Of a stretch of DNA of 64,000 bases, positions 33,558 to 42,240 are shown piece after piece. The notes beneath the pieces were generated by a model. The model saw only the letters and a list, made by a program, of their open reading frames with translations, made no database searches and had not been told where the DNA came from. The stretch is from assembly GCF_017901175.1 (NCBI RefSeq), contig NZ_CP072793.1, forward strand, positions 186,001-250,000. The letters run 5' to 3'. Source of the DNA: Thiothrix unzii. GTDB taxonomy: Bacteria > Pseudomonadota > Gammaproteobacteria > Thiotrichales > Thiotrichaceae. How positions within the stretch are numbered: position 1 is the first letter of the stretch; each line of letters starts with the position of its first letter. Made by a program: the position numbers and the translations under genes.

Positions 33558-35777
33558 ATGAATAATACCCAATCCCCTATACTCGCCCCCCTAAACCCGC
33601 AGCAGCAACTCGCCGTTGCCGCGCCGCCCAAATCCGTCCTCGTCCTCGCAGGCGCAGGCAGCGGCAAAACCCGCGTGCTGGTACATCGCATTGCATGGCT
33701 AATCGAAGTCGAAAATGTCTCGCCATTAAGTATCCTCGCCGTGACCTTCACCAACAAAGCGGCGGCAGAAATGCGCGGGCGCATCCAAGACCTGCTGCAA
33801 CTGCCCAGCGGCGGCATGTGGGTTGGCACATTCCACGGCATTTCGCACCGTTTGCTCCGCCTGCACTGGCAGCAAGCCAAATTGCCGCAAACTTTCCAAA
33901 TCCTCGATTCCGAAGACCAGATTCGGATGGTCAAGCGCATCCTCAAGTCATTGGAACTCGACGAAACCCGCTTCCCGCCGCGTCAGGTCGCCGGTTTTAT
34001 CAATGCGCGTAAGGACGAAGGTTCGCGCCCGCACCACATTGAAGACAAAGGCGATTTCAACCAACGCCAAATGGTGCAAATTTACAGCGTGTACGAACAA
34101 ACCTGCCAACGCAATGGCGTGGTCGATTTCGCCGAACTGTTGCTGCGCTCGCTGGAATTGCTGCGCGATAACCCCGACCTGCAACAGCATTACCGTAACC
34201 GTTTCCGCCACATTTTGGTGGACGAATTCCAAGACACCAACGCGCTGCAATACGCATGGTTGCGCCTGCTGGCGGGGGATAAGAATCCGGTATTTGCGGT
34301 GGGCGATGATGACCAGTCGATTTACGGCTGGCGCGGCGCAAAGATCGAAAACATCCGCAATTTCACCAAACATTTCCCCGATTGCGAAACGGTGCGGCTG
34401 GAACAAAATTACCGTTCTACTGCGAATATCCTCAACGCCGCCAACACCTTGATCAGCAACAACAAAGGGCGCTTGGGCAAAAACTTGTGGACGGATGGCA
34501 AAGACGGCGAACGCCTGCACCTCTACGCCGCCTTCAATGAAATCGACGAAGCCCGCTTTGTTGCCGGACGCATTCAAAAATGGGTGGATCAGGGTGGAAT
34601 GCGTCGCGACGTTGCCATTTTGTACCGTTCCAACGCCCAATCGCGGGTATTTGAAAGCACTTTCAATGAAAACCGTATTCCGTACCGCGTCTACGGCGGC
34701 TTACGCTTCTTTGATCGCGCCGAAATCAAGGACGCGCTGGCGTATTTGCGCCTCACCGTTAACCATCAAGACGATGCCTCGTTTGAACGCATCGTCAATC
34801 ACCCACCGCGCGGTATTGGCGAACGCACCGTCGACATCCTGCGCAGCCACGCCCGCGCCACCAATCTGTCCTTATGGGAAGCCGCCGCGCAAGCCGCTGA
34901 CATCGGCGATTTCACCCCGCGTGCCAGCAATGGCGTACTCGGTTTCGTGCAACTGATCAAACGCATGGCGAGCGACATTCACAGCCTGCCCTTGCGCGAA
35001 CAAGTCGAAATCGTCATCGAGCTTGCCGGACTCAAGCCGCATTTTCTCGCCAAAGAAAAAGGCGAAGCGGGGCAAGGGCGCGTCGACAACCTCAACGAAT
35101 TAGTCACCGCCGCACAGGGTTACACCTACGTGCAATCCGAAGAAACCCCGGATATGAGCGAACTTTCCGCCTTCCTCTCGCACGCCGCGTTGGAAGCGGG
35201 CGAAGGTCAGGGCGAAGCCGGTGAAGATTGCGTGCAAATGATGACGCTGCACTCTGCCAAGGGTTTGGAATTCCCGCTGGTGTTTTTGTGCGGTTTGGAA
35301 GAAGGCTTGTTCCCGCACCAAATGTCCGCCGATGACCCGGCACGGTTGGAAGAAGAACGCCGCCTGTGCTACGTTGGCATTACCCGTGCGGAAAAAGAAC
35401 TGGTGATGAGTTACGCCGAACAGCGCATGTTGCACGGGCGTACCCAATTCAACCCGCCGTCACGTTTCTTGCGCGAATTACCGCCGGAATTGGTGGAAGA
35501 AGTGCGCCCGAAAGTGAAAGCGTATCAGCCCACCCGTTACACCGATGGCGGCGGCTACCGTCCGGTTACGCCGCCCGCACCAGTACGCACCCCAAACAAA
35601 TACGCCGAAAGCGAAGTCGGCTATCGGATCGGGCAACGGGTGCGCCATGCCAAATTTGGCGATGGAGTGATCGTGGATTCTGAAGGTTCGGGAGCGCACT
35701 CGCGGGTGCAGGTAAATTTCAAAACTGCCGGGGTGAAGTGGCTGGTGTTGGGGTATGCGAATTTAGAAAAACTGTAA
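33558..35777 (+). CDS. uvrD: DNA helicase II UvrD
   Basis: 739 residues, superfamily 1A helicase: motif I LVLAGAGSGKTRVLVHRIAWL (about 29-49), Ia AVTFTNKAAAEMR, II LVDEFQDTNALQY, III VGDDDQSIYGWRGA, IV LEQNYRST, V TLHSAKGLEFPLVFLCGLEEGLFPH, VI RLCYVGITRAEKEL. The C-terminal Tudor-like region GYRIGQRVRHAKFGDGVIVDSEG is the UvrD/PcrA polymerase-binding module. It acts in nucleotide excision and mismatch repair. It is followed by a 28-bp palindrome before the convergent gor gene. Confidence 0.97.
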   Translation: MNNTQSPILAPLNPQQQLAVAAPPKSVLVLAGAGSGKTRVLVHRIAWLIEVENVSPLSILAVTFTNKAAAEMRGRIQDLLQLPSGGMWVGTFHGISHRLLRLHWQQAKLPQTFQILDSEDQIRMVKRILKSLELDETRFPPRQVAGFINARKDEGSRPHHIEDKGDFNQRQMVQIYSVYEQTCQRNGVVDFAELLLRSLELLRDNPDLQQHYRNRFRHILVDEFQDTNALQYAWLRLLAGDKNPVFAVGDDDQSIYGWRGAKIENIRNFTKHFPDCETVRLEQNYRSTANILNAANTLISNNKGRLGKNLWTDGKDGERLHLYAAFNEIDEARFVAGRIQKWVDQGGMRRDVAILYRSNAQSRVFESTFNENRIPYRVYGGLRFFDRAEIKDALAYLRLTVNHQDDASFERIVNHPPRGIGERTVDILRSHARATNLSLWEAAAQAADIGDFTPRASNGVLGFVQLIKRMASDIHSLPLREQVEIVIELAGLKPHFLAKEKGEAGQGRVDNLNELVTAAQGYTYVQSEETPDMSELSAFLSHAALEAGEGQGEAGEDCVQMMTLHSAKGLEFPLVFLCGLEEGLFPHQMSADDPARLEEERRLCYVGITRAEKELVMSYAEQRMLHGRTQFNPPSRFLRELPPELVEEVRPKVKAYQPTRYTDGGGYRPVTPPAPVRTPNKYAESEVGYRIGQRVRHAKFGDGVIVDSEGSGAHSRVQVNFKTAGVKWLVLGYANLEKL

Positions 35778-35791
35778 GCGCGGGGCAGGGG

Positions 35792-35819
35792 GTAGAGACG
35801 CAAGATTTTGCGTCTCTAC
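35792..35819. repeat. 28-bp palindrome between uvrD and gor, copy 1
   Basis: Arms GTAGAGACGCAA and TTGCGTCTCTAC enclose GATT. It lies between two convergent genes and may serve as a bidirectional terminator. An almost identical copy (one base different) lies on the other side of the gor gene at 37248-37275. Confidence 0.85.
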
Positions 35820-35841
35820 GGTGGTGGACAATGCCACCCAA

Positions 35842-37206
35842 TTATTTCATTGTGACCATTTCTTCGGCACTAACGGGGTGAATCGCAATGGTGTCGTCAA
35901 AGTCCTGCTTAGTCGCACCCATGCGGATAGCAACTGCGAAACCTTGCATCATTTCATCCACGCCTAAACCAATCGCATGGCAACCGACGATCTTTTCGTC
36001 TTCGCCAACCACAACCAGCTTCATCGCGGTCTTGGCTTTGTGCTTGACGAAGGAATAATACATCGGGGTAAATTCGGTGCTGTACACCTTAACCGCATCG
36101 CCGTATTTTTCCCGCGCCGCTTCTTCCGACAAACCAATCGTGCCAATCGGCGGATGCGTGAACATCACGGTTGGAATCAGACTGTAATCCAGCTTGCGGT
36201 CTTTCATGCCACCGAATAAACGATCACCGAGGCGACGACCTGCTGCAATCGCTACCGGGGTCAGTTGCACACCGCGCTTATTGATAATGTCCCCAATCGC
36301 GTAAACACCGGGAACACTGGTTTCCTGATACTCATTCACGTCGATGAAACCACCGGGTGCGAGTGGCAAACCGATGTTTTCCAAACCAATATCGTCGGTG
36401 TTAGTCTTACGGCCAATCGCCCACAACAACTGATCCAGATCACTTAAGGTGCTGCCATCTGCATAGTTCACGGTAAGTTTGCCGTCAGCCTGCTTTTCCA
36501 CACTGGCAATTTTCGCCGTGTCGTTAAACACAATGCCATCATGTTCCATTTGCGTGCGCAGGGTTTTCTGCATCAAGCTATCGAAACCGATTAGCACGGG
36601 GAAACCTTGATGCAACATGTGCGTTTCTGAACCGAGAGCATTCAGCACGCCCGCCAGTTCGAGTGCGATGTAACCGCCGCCGACAACCGCGACTTTTGCA
36701 GGCTGCTCGTCCAACTCGAAAAAGCCGTCGGAGCTGATGCCATGTTCTGCCCCCGGAATATCCGTTGGCACAATCGGGCGACCACCCGTAGAAATCACGA
36801 TATGGTCAGCGGTATAGGTTTCGCCGTTCACTTCCAGCGTTTTCGCATCGACAAAACGCGCTTGCCCTTGGATCAGATCAATACCCGCTTCGGACAAAAA
36901 GCTATCCATGTACCAGTCGGTAATCCCGCCGATCATGTTGTCGCGCTTGTTCACCAGCTTGCCCCAATCGAGCTTGCCGGGAACAGTGGCGAAACCGTAA
37001 TCCTGTGCATCGTGCTGGGCATGAGCCAAGTTCGCGGCAAACCACATCACTTTTTTGGGGACGCAACCCCGATTGACGCACGTACCGCCGAGGTCATCAT
37101 TGACTTCCACGACTGCGCACTTCGCGCCATGTTTCGCAGCCTTTTCGACCACTGACAAACCACCGCTGCCCGCGCCGATGGCGATTAAATCGTAATGTTG
37201 GCTCAT
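35842..37206 (-). CDS. gor: Glutathione-disulfide reductase
   Basis: 454 residues, flavoprotein disulfide reductase: FAD site [18 protein letters not shown] (about 6-23), redox disulfide [16 protein letters not shown] (Cys near 43 and 48), NAD(P) site [15 protein letters not shown], and dimer-interface His in [14 protein letters not shown]. It regenerates reduced glutathione with NADPH. It is flanked on both sides by copies of the same 28-bp palindrome. The peroxiredoxin-glutaredoxin fusion upstream on the same strand needs glutathione, so the two genes work together. Confidence 0.95.
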   Translation of the reverse strand: MSQHYDLIAIGAGSGGLSVVEKAAKHGAKCAVVEVNDDLGGTCVNRGCVPKKVMWFAANLAHAQHDAQDYGFATVPGKLDWGKLVNKRDNMIGGITDWYMDSFLSEAGIDLIQGQARFVDAKTLEVNGETYTADHIVISTGGRPIVPTDIPGAEHGISSDGFFELDEQPAKVAVVGGGYIALELAGVLNALGSETHMLHQGFPVLIGFDSLMQKTLRTQMEHDGIVFNDTAKIASVEKQADGKLTVNYADGSTLSDLDQLLWAIGRKTNTDDIGLENIGLPLAPGGFIDVNEYQETSVPGVYAIGDIINKRGVQLTPVAIAAGRRLGDRLFGGMKDRKLDYSLIPTVMFTHPPIGTIGLSEEAAREKYGDAVKVYSTEFTPMYYSFVKHKAKTAMKLVVVGEDEKIVGCHAIGLGVDEMMQGFAVAIRMGATKQDFDDTIAIHPVSAEEMVTMK

Positions 37207-37247
37207 GCTTTGCTCCGTAATTCTTGCTGTACTTTATACAACCAGCC

Positions 37248-37275
37248 GTAGAGACGCAAAATTTTGCGTCTCTAC
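37248..37275. repeat. 28-bp palindrome between gor and peroxiredoxin gene, copy 2
   Basis: A perfect 28-bp palindrome with left half GTAGAGACGCAAAA. It lies in the gap between the prx-grx stop and the gor start (same strand), where it could uncouple the two genes or act as a terminator. Confidence 0.85.
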
Positions 37276-37288
37276 CTATCGAGGGGTC

Positions 37289-38023
37289 TTATCGTGCGTT
37301 CAACCACGCTTCGAGTTTATCCGAACCGCCAATCAACGCGCCGTTGATAAAGACTTGTGGAACCATGTCAACGCCAGCAACTGCACGCAAACTGCGGTTG
37401 GTGTAATCTTGGTTCAATACCAGTTCGTCGAAATCAACGCCAGCGTCATGCAACAGACCCTTAGCTTTGGCGCAGAACGGGCATCCTGGGCGCGTGAATA
37501 CTACCACGTCAGCCGGGGCAGTCGCTTGTGGTGCAACATAAGCCAGCATGGTGTCAGCGTCAGAAACTTCAAACGGGTCGCCCGGTTTGTTGGGTTCGAT
37601 GAACATTTTAGCAACCACGCCGTCTTTTACCAGCATGGAATAACGCCATGAACGCTTGCCGAAACCGAGGTCTTGCTTATCGACCAGCAAACCCATGCCG
37701 TCGGTAAAGTCGCCGTTGCCGTCTGGGATGAAGGTAATTTTGTCGGCTTTCTGGTCAACTTTCCACTCGTTCATGACGAAGGTGTCGTTGACGGACATGC
37801 AAACGATTTCATCAACGCCGTGTTGCTTGAAGGTATCAGCCAACTGGTTGTAACGCGGTACGTGCGTAGAAGAACAAGTCGGGGTGAATGCACCCGGCAG
37901 TGAGAAAACGATGACGGTTTTGCCTTTGAATACGTCGTCAGTGGTCACGTCAACCCAAGCGTTGTTTTGGCGAGTGCGAAACGTCACGTTAGGGACTGGT
38001 TGGCCTTCTTTATTCTCGAACAT
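37289..38023 (-). CDS. Peroxiredoxin-5/glutaredoxin fusion protein
   Basis: 244 residues. The N-terminal Prx5-type domain (about 1-160) has the peroxidatic Cys in [17 protein letters not shown] (near residue 49). The C-terminal glutaredoxin domain (about 170-244) has [34 protein letters not shown]. Such hybrids reduce peroxides using glutathione directly. The ATG is preceded by AGGAAGC. The downstream gor gene supplies reduced glutathione. Same length and domain order as the Haemophilus-type hybrid. Confidence 0.96.
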   Translation of the reverse strand: MFENKEGQPVPNVTFRTRQNNAWVDVTTDDVFKGKTVIVFSLPGAFTPTCSSTHVPRYNQLADTFKQHGVDEIVCMSVNDTFVMNEWKVDQKADKITFIPDGNGDFTDGMGLLVDKQDLGFGKRSWRYSMLVKDGVVAKMFIEPNKPGDPFEVSDADTMLAYVAPQATAPADVVVFTRPGCPFCAKAKGLLHDAGVDFDELVLNQDYTNRSLRAVAGVDMVPQVFINGALIGGSDKLEAWLNAR

Positions 38024-38175
38024 GATAAGCTTCCTTTTTTGATAAAAAACAAATTAACTAATCTTTAACAATCTATAAAACTGATGGGATTGGGCGCAGT
38101 ATAAGCAGGTGCTAATGAAATTAAAAGATGATTGTTTCTAATGTAACGTTCGATTTAAGCGATTACATCAAGAAG

Positions 38176-39327
38176 CTAATACGGCAAGTGCAGGTGGATT
38201 TCTTCCTCGTCTTCCATCATCTGAATCGCCGCATCTAAGCCCAATTGCTGCGGGTTGTCTGTGTTACACGCTTGCAAACGCGCAAACAGTGCTTCCTGCT
38301 CCAGCACATAACGCTCGCCATTTTTCAATTGCACAAACGCTGCCCAAGGGATGAATTTGGTTAATACGAACGCCTGCTCCGGTGAAGGTGAAATATCCAC
38401 GTGCAAGCCTGCAATGTAGAGCAAATTACGCCCCCGATACGCTTTATCCTGCGAAATGCTGCGGTAAGCGCGGTCAAATTCGGCTTGCGTATTGGCTTGC
38501 GCCGCTGTCAGCATGGGTTCGGATGAAGTGACAATCCACGGCATTGCGCCGATTAGGTTTTGTTCCAATTGACGCGAGCCATCGGTGTCTTCGCGCAAGC
38601 TGGTGTGGTAAGTGAAATATTCCGGCAACAACGCATCGCCAATCGGTTGCTTGCCGCAGCCTGCATTGAAAAACCAGCGCATGTGCTGGAAAAATGTGGT
38701 GGTCGCCATGAAGGTGCGCGAGGTACTTTGCATCGCAATCGGCAACATCTCGCCGTCGTGCTGGTGTTCCACCATCTTTTCCAGATGCAATACCAGACTG
38801 CGCTCACGGCTGCGCGACAAATACTGGTTATCCAGCGTTAAACGGCAATGATCTGCCCGCATATCCACGAAAATATTTTGGCTGGCAAACTCGTATTCGC
38901 GCAGATACCACTCCAAAGTGGCGTGGATTTTACCGCAGTTACTGGAGCAGCGATGATTCGCCGTCTGGATGCGCCGATAAGAACCAAAAGTCATAGTTTC
39001 GGGGTCATAACCGACGTGGCTGGAATGCACAATCACCAAATCTTTACCGTGATGTGCGTGCGGGCCATGTCTGTCACACGCCATAATCCCGCCCACTTGC
39101 CCATGATTGAATGGAAATATACCAAAATGTTTTGCCAGCAAAATCACCGGGTAGCCTTGACTCTCATCCGAACAAAACGCCCGTGAGGGCATGATTTTCC
39201 CCGGTTCAAACCCCAGTTCGATGCACCAGTTAAACAAACGCGGCACGAAATTACTGTAACGAAACCAGTAATTTTCCATACGAAAATGCCCCAAACTGGC
39301 CTGCACATTGTCACGGACGTTGTACAT
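38176..39327 (-). CDS. LCIB/LCIC-type (theta-like) carbonic anhydrase family protein
   Basis: 383 residues from ATG 39327, preceded by GGAAG. No signal peptide. Residues about 30-140 carry AFCSDESQGYPVILLAKHFG, GQVGGIMACDRHGPHAHHGKDLVIVHSSHVGYDPE and ANHRCSSNCGKIHATLEWYL. Their order of Cys-x-Asp, a central HVG and a later Cys resembles the zinc site of limiting-CO2-inducible B/C proteins (candidate ligands C52, H104, C127 or C131). The Arg that completes C-x-D-x-R in classical beta enzymes is Ser here. It is transcribed toward the same side as csoS1D and cbbR, which supports a role in inorganic-carbon handling. The family call is from memory of motifs, not a search. Confidence 0.62.
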   Translation of the reverse strand: MYNVRDNVQASLGHFRMENYWFRYSNFVPRLFNWCIELGFEPGKIMPSRAFCSDESQGYPVILLAKHFGIFPFNHGQVGGIMACDRHGPHAHHGKDLVIVHSSHVGYDPETMTFGSYRRIQTANHRCSSNCGKIHATLEWYLREYEFASQNIFVDMRADHCRLTLDNQYLSRSRERSLVLHLEKMVEHQHDGEMLPIAMQSTSRTFMATTTFFQHMRWFFNAGCGKQPIGDALLPEYFTYHTSLREDTDGSRQLEQNLIGAMPWIVTSSEPMLTAAQANTQAEFDRAYRSISQDKAYRGRNLLYIAGLHVDISPSPEQAFVLTKFIPWAAFVQLKNGERYVLEQEALFARLQACNTDNPQQLGLDAAIQMMEDEEEIHLHLPY

Positions 39328-39394
39328 GAAAAGCTTCCATTGGTTACAGGTGATCAATAGGCCGATGATATATTGCCTTCACCCAAAAAAATAC

Positions 39395-39694
39395 TTAATC
39401 GCCCTCACCCAACTCTGCATCCCAACCCTTGGCTTTCGCCTCACTAATCGCATGACTATGTATGTCGCTGTGCCGCTGTTGCAATTCCGGTGGTAGGCGG
39501 CTGGGCAAATGCCCGTATTTCATCCACTCTGCATGGACTTTTTCATACAGGTTTTGCAGCATTCCAGCACTCCAGCCTTCGCATTGTTCGGTGTCGGGCA
39601 GTAAGCCAAACACCCATGCATCGCGAATCAGCCGCCCGACCGGACTCATGCCAAATTGTTTATCGTTATCCAAACCTTCGTATTTTCCGCTCAT
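39395..39694 (-). CDS. Conserved small protein between csoS1D and the LCIB-like gene
   Basis: 99 residues from ATG 39694 with a clear GAGGAA ribosome site. Soluble, no cysteine pair, with a compact region FGMSPVGRLIRDAWVFGLLPDTEQCEGW and a helical middle (SAGMLQNLYEKVHAEWMKYGHLPSRLPPELQQRH). Not recognised. Its fixed position between a shell-protein gene and a carbonic-anhydrase-like gene makes it a candidate accessory factor in carbon fixation. Confidence 0.6.
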   Translation of the reverse strand: MSGKYEGLDNDKQFGMSPVGRLIRDAWVFGLLPDTEQCEGWSAGMLQNLYEKVHAEWMKYGHLPSRLPPELQQRHSDIHSHAISEAKAKGWDAELGEGD

Positions 39695-39719
39695 AGTATT
39701 CCTCATCTATTCATCCGTG

Positions 39720-40349
39720 TTACGCCGTCGCCCGCGCATTAATGCTGGCAATGGCGCGTTCCGCCGCTTGCATGGCTTGTGCGGTTTCCGCCTCACTGCC
39801 CATCATAATCAACCGTCCGAATGCGCCGTAAGCTTTCACATCCACTAAGGTGACGTGCGCGGCTTTTTCAGCTTCGTTGGCAGCGTAAACAATGTAACCG
39901 GCGGGTTCGGTTTCAAAAATAAACATGCTTTTGCCCGGTAACAACATCGAACCGTGACGCAATTGGCGGTTGATCAGGGTGGCGTGGTCGGGGGTAATGG
40001 CGCGGATAATTTCTTTCCAAGCGACGCGACACGCCATGCGGTTTTCGACATCAGCGTAAATCTCACGCAATACCGCTTCGCCCGCCGAAGTGACTTCACT
40101 TTGGTTACGGTAATGGACTTCCATTGAACCAAAAGCGCGTTCTACCACCTGTTGACCGAGGCGCACATTGGTGGCTTTGAGCGCAATGTCACTGAGGCGG
40201 TGTACTGCCATGCCCGGAGCCACTTCAATCCACAAACAGGCATCGCCGGGAATCGGCAAAAAACCTTGCGAGGAGGTCGCCAAATACGACGCAAGCTGGG
40301 GTTGCAACGAATCAATAAAAGAATACACACGTAAGGTTACATTATTCAT
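39720..40349 (-). CDS. csoS1D: Carboxysome shell protein CsoS1D (tandem-BMC pseudohexamer/trimer)
   Basis: 209 residues from ATG 40349. The N-terminal half ([57 protein letters not shown]) and the C-terminal half ([54 protein letters not shown]) match the two BMC domains of CsoS1D. CsoS1D trimers form large gated pores in the alpha-carboxysome shell. It overlaps the 3' end of cbbR by a few bases, so both are on one transcript, divergent from the main cso operon. Confidence 0.88.
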   Translation of the reverse strand: MNNVTLRVYSFIDSLQPQLASYLATSSQGFLPIPGDACLWIEVAPGMAVHRLSDIALKATNVRLGQQVVERAFGSMEVHYRNQSEVTSAGEAVLREIYADVENRMACRVAWKEIIRAITPDHATLINRQLRHGSMLLPGKSMFIFETEPAGYIVYAANEAEKAAHVTLVDVKAYGAFGRLIMMGSEAETAQAMQAAERAIASINARATA

Positions 40350-41331
40350 GGGCATCAGGCTCAGGTGACGGCTTCAAATGATAGGCGGGTAAGTGCAAGC
40401 GGTTAACGTTGATGTCTTCCCACATCCGCGCCCCGTCTTGCAACAGAAAATCGAGAAAGCGTTTGGAGGTATTGGAAAGTTTTTTGCCTTTTAAATGCAC
40501 TGCGTGCCAACGGCGTATTAGCGGAAAATGTTGCACGTCTAATACGGTGAGCAAGCCTGCTTCCAGTTCGAGGCGCAAATTGTGAATCGACAGTACTGAA
40601 ATGCCCAACCCTGCCATGACCGCTTGCTTGATGGCTTCACTGCTGCCGAGTTCCATGTAGACATTGGCTTCTAGCCCATGTTCGGCAAACAGCCGGATGC
40701 GGGCAGCCCGCGTGCCGGAACCCTCTTCCCGTGACAAAAAGCGTTCTTGGGCAATGCGTTCCAAGGTAATGTTGCGTTCCCCAGCCAAGGGGTGATTGGG
40801 CGGGGCAATCACCACAATGGGGTTATCAAGGAAATATTCAGCGGCGAGTTCCAGATTACTGCCGGTGGGAATCGTCCCCATGATAACCAAGTCATCCAGA
40901 TTATCTTCCAAACGGCGGATGACTTTGGCTTGGTTGGTAATGGTGAGGCGTGGCTCTACCCGTGGGTAATCCTTGAGGAAAGTGCCGAGTAAATGCGGCA
41001 TGAAATACTTGGCGGTGGTAATCGCGGATATGTTCAGCGGGCCTTTGACTCCTTCCTCCATGCCAATTATGTCTTCGTTGAGTACCCGCAAACGATCCAA
41101 AACATCACGACAAGCTTCAAACAACTCACGTCCAGCTTCGGTGAGGAACAGGCGTTTGCCAAGCTGCTCGGTTAACGGGATACCGATGCTCTCCTCTAGC
41201 CGTTTGATCTGGATGGATACCGCCGGTTGGGTCAGGTGCAACTCTTCCGCCGCACGGGTAAAGGACAAATGCTTCCCTACGCTATAAAACAGGCGCAACT
41301 GGTGCAAGGTGATATGACGCAGGTTCATCAT
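40342..41331 (-). CDS. cbbR: LysR-type regulator of CO2 fixation CbbR
   Basis: 329 residues. N-terminal winged helix [49 protein letters not shown] and an effector domain with [52 protein letters not shown], typical of CbbR. It stands divergent to the RuBisCO operon, the usual arrangement, and probably activates the two repeated promoter-like sites at 41391 and 42141. An in-frame second Met (41328) is an equally good start. Confidence 0.93.
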   Translation of the reverse strand: MMNLRHITLHQLRLFYSVGKHLSFTRAAEELHLTQPAVSIQIKRLEESIGIPLTEQLGKRLFLTEAGRELFEACRDVLDRLRVLNEDIIGMEEGVKGPLNISAITTAKYFMPHLLGTFLKDYPRVEPRLTITNQAKVIRRLEDNLDDLVIMGTIPTGSNLELAAEYFLDNPIVVIAPPNHPLAGERNITLERIAQERFLSREEGSGTRAARIRLFAEHGLEANVYMELGSSEAIKQAVMAGLGISVLSIHNLRLELEAGLLTVLDVQHFPLIRRWHAVHLKGKKLSNTSKRFLDFLLQDGARMWEDINVNRLHLPAYHLKPSPEPDAHE

Positions 41332-41390
41332 TAAGTCCGCTTTATCAAGAGTATTTACATTTACTTAGGTTAATCCAAGTAATATTAACG

Positions 41391-41430
41391 ATTAACTTTA
41401 GTTGATTGTCAAGCTAATTTATAGTGCTCC
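41391..41430 (+). promoter_or_regulatory. Promoter-like repeat P1 (CbbR-controlled, putative)
   Basis: ATTAACTTTAGTTGAT ... TATAGTGCTCC. It is nearly repeated at 42141-42181 just before cbbL. TATAGT suits a -10 hexamer; the -35 region is poor, as expected for an activator-dependent promoter. It lies between divergent cbbR and a small membrane-protein gene. Confidence 0.6.
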
Positions 41431-41449
41431 TCAGTTTGAGGAATTCACC

Positions 41450-41701
41450 ATGTCGCAACAGCAGAAAGACGATCAACAAGAGGTAGAACCGATGGAAACT
41501 GTATGCCCACACAAGCAAACAATCTTGGGTTGCGACCCTTTTGTTTTTATCATTTTGTTGGTGTTTTTTTTGTTGTTTTTAACACTATTACCCAGTGCCT
41601 GGTCGCTGATGGTAGGAGCTGTGGTGTTGGGTTTGGGGATCCGCTGGGCGGTGCTTGGGTATGAAAAATATCAGAGGAAAGACCGGGGTAAAACCCAATG
41701 A
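41450..41701 (+). CDS. Small two-segment membrane protein upstream of cbbL
   Basis: 83 residues starting MSQQQKDDQQEVEPMETVC, with GAGG upstream. Two closely spaced membrane segments (about 31-50, FVFIILLVFFLLFLTLLPSA, and 52-70) and a short basic tail. No family recognised. It is the first gene after the P1 promoter-like site and overlaps the next frame, the cbbQ-like remnant, by ATGA. Its link to carbon fixation is positional only. Confidence 0.55.
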   Translation: MSQQQKDDQQEVEPMETVCPHKQTILGCDPFVFIILLVFFLLFLTLLPSAWSLMVGAVVLGLGIRWAVLGYEKYQRKDRGKTQ

Positions 41702-41841
41702 GCTTTGAAGTGGAACACATTAACCGCGAATACAAACAACACCCGCTGGCAGCGTGTTCCATGACGTTGGTGCGCCCGCTGACCGATGACCCGGATATGC
41801 GTGACACCTTGGATGCAGCGGTCAACACTTTCTTTGGTTGA
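41698..41841 (+). pseudogene. Remnant of a cbbQ 3' end
   Basis: 47-codon frame ending PLAACSMTLVRPLTDDPDM, then RDTLDAAVNTFFG-stop. The pattern AC...PLTDDPD...aLd..V...FG is what I expect at the C-terminus of CbbQ/NorQ-type AAA+ activases. The P-loop and all other ATPase motifs are missing, so it cannot work as an activase. It may still be translated through the ATGA overlap. Confidence 0.55.
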
Positions 41842-42074
41842 AAAGCAACCGTGCCGGGGCGGTTACGTGGTTGTTACCAGTACGCCCTGAGGTTTCCCCG
41901 CTCATCTCCACCAGTGCCAACCTGAATGGGCAAGAACCTGCCCGCAGCGTGACAGAAATCCTCCAACAATTTGATCAGCAACTGGGGGTTGTTTTGGATG
42001 CTCCCTTGGGAGGTCAATTACAACCAACTCAAATTCGTGACGGACGTACTGGGCAGATTATTCGCCCTAGTTAA
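41838..42074 (+). pseudogene. Remnant of a tsaC/sua5 (YrdC-domain) gene, internally deleted
   Basis: The frame reads AGAVTWLLPVRPEVSPLISTSANLNGQ and continues through LGGQLQPTQIRDGRTGQIIRPS. These are two conserved parts of threonylcarbamoyl-AMP synthase (the P-G-x-x-T-x-x-L strand and the STSAN-G...IRD-TG--lR end). The N-terminal half and about 25-30 residues between VRPEV and SPLISTSAN are absent. A functional copy must lie elsewhere, as the gene is essential in most bacteria. Confidence 0.65.
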
Positions 42075-42140
42075 AAACCATAAGCTTTTATTAATCCTCG
42101 TCATTATCATTAATAATAGTTTATGAAAACAATTTTTACA

Positions 42141-42181
42141 ATTAACTGTAGTTGATCATTCCCCTTGCTTATAGTTGCTCC
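42141..42181 (+). promoter_or_regulatory. Promoter-like repeat P2 upstream of cbbL (putative CbbR-controlled)
   Basis: ATTAACTGTAGTTGAT ... TATAGTTGCTCC matches P1 at most positions. The putative -10 TATAGT ends 65 bases before the cbbL start, leaving a short leader. This is probably the main promoter of the RuBisCO-carboxysome operon. Confidence 0.65.
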
Positions 42182-42240
42182 ATCTGACGCACCGAGGTCA
42201 GAGCAAGATTCCCTAGAGCAACTTCTGCAAGGAGAAGATG

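Noticed and set aside
42075-42140. Possible small RNA or terminator in the gap before promoter P2
   Set aside because: There is a short TTAATAAT-like symmetric stretch but no GC-rich stem or T-tract; nothing supportable.
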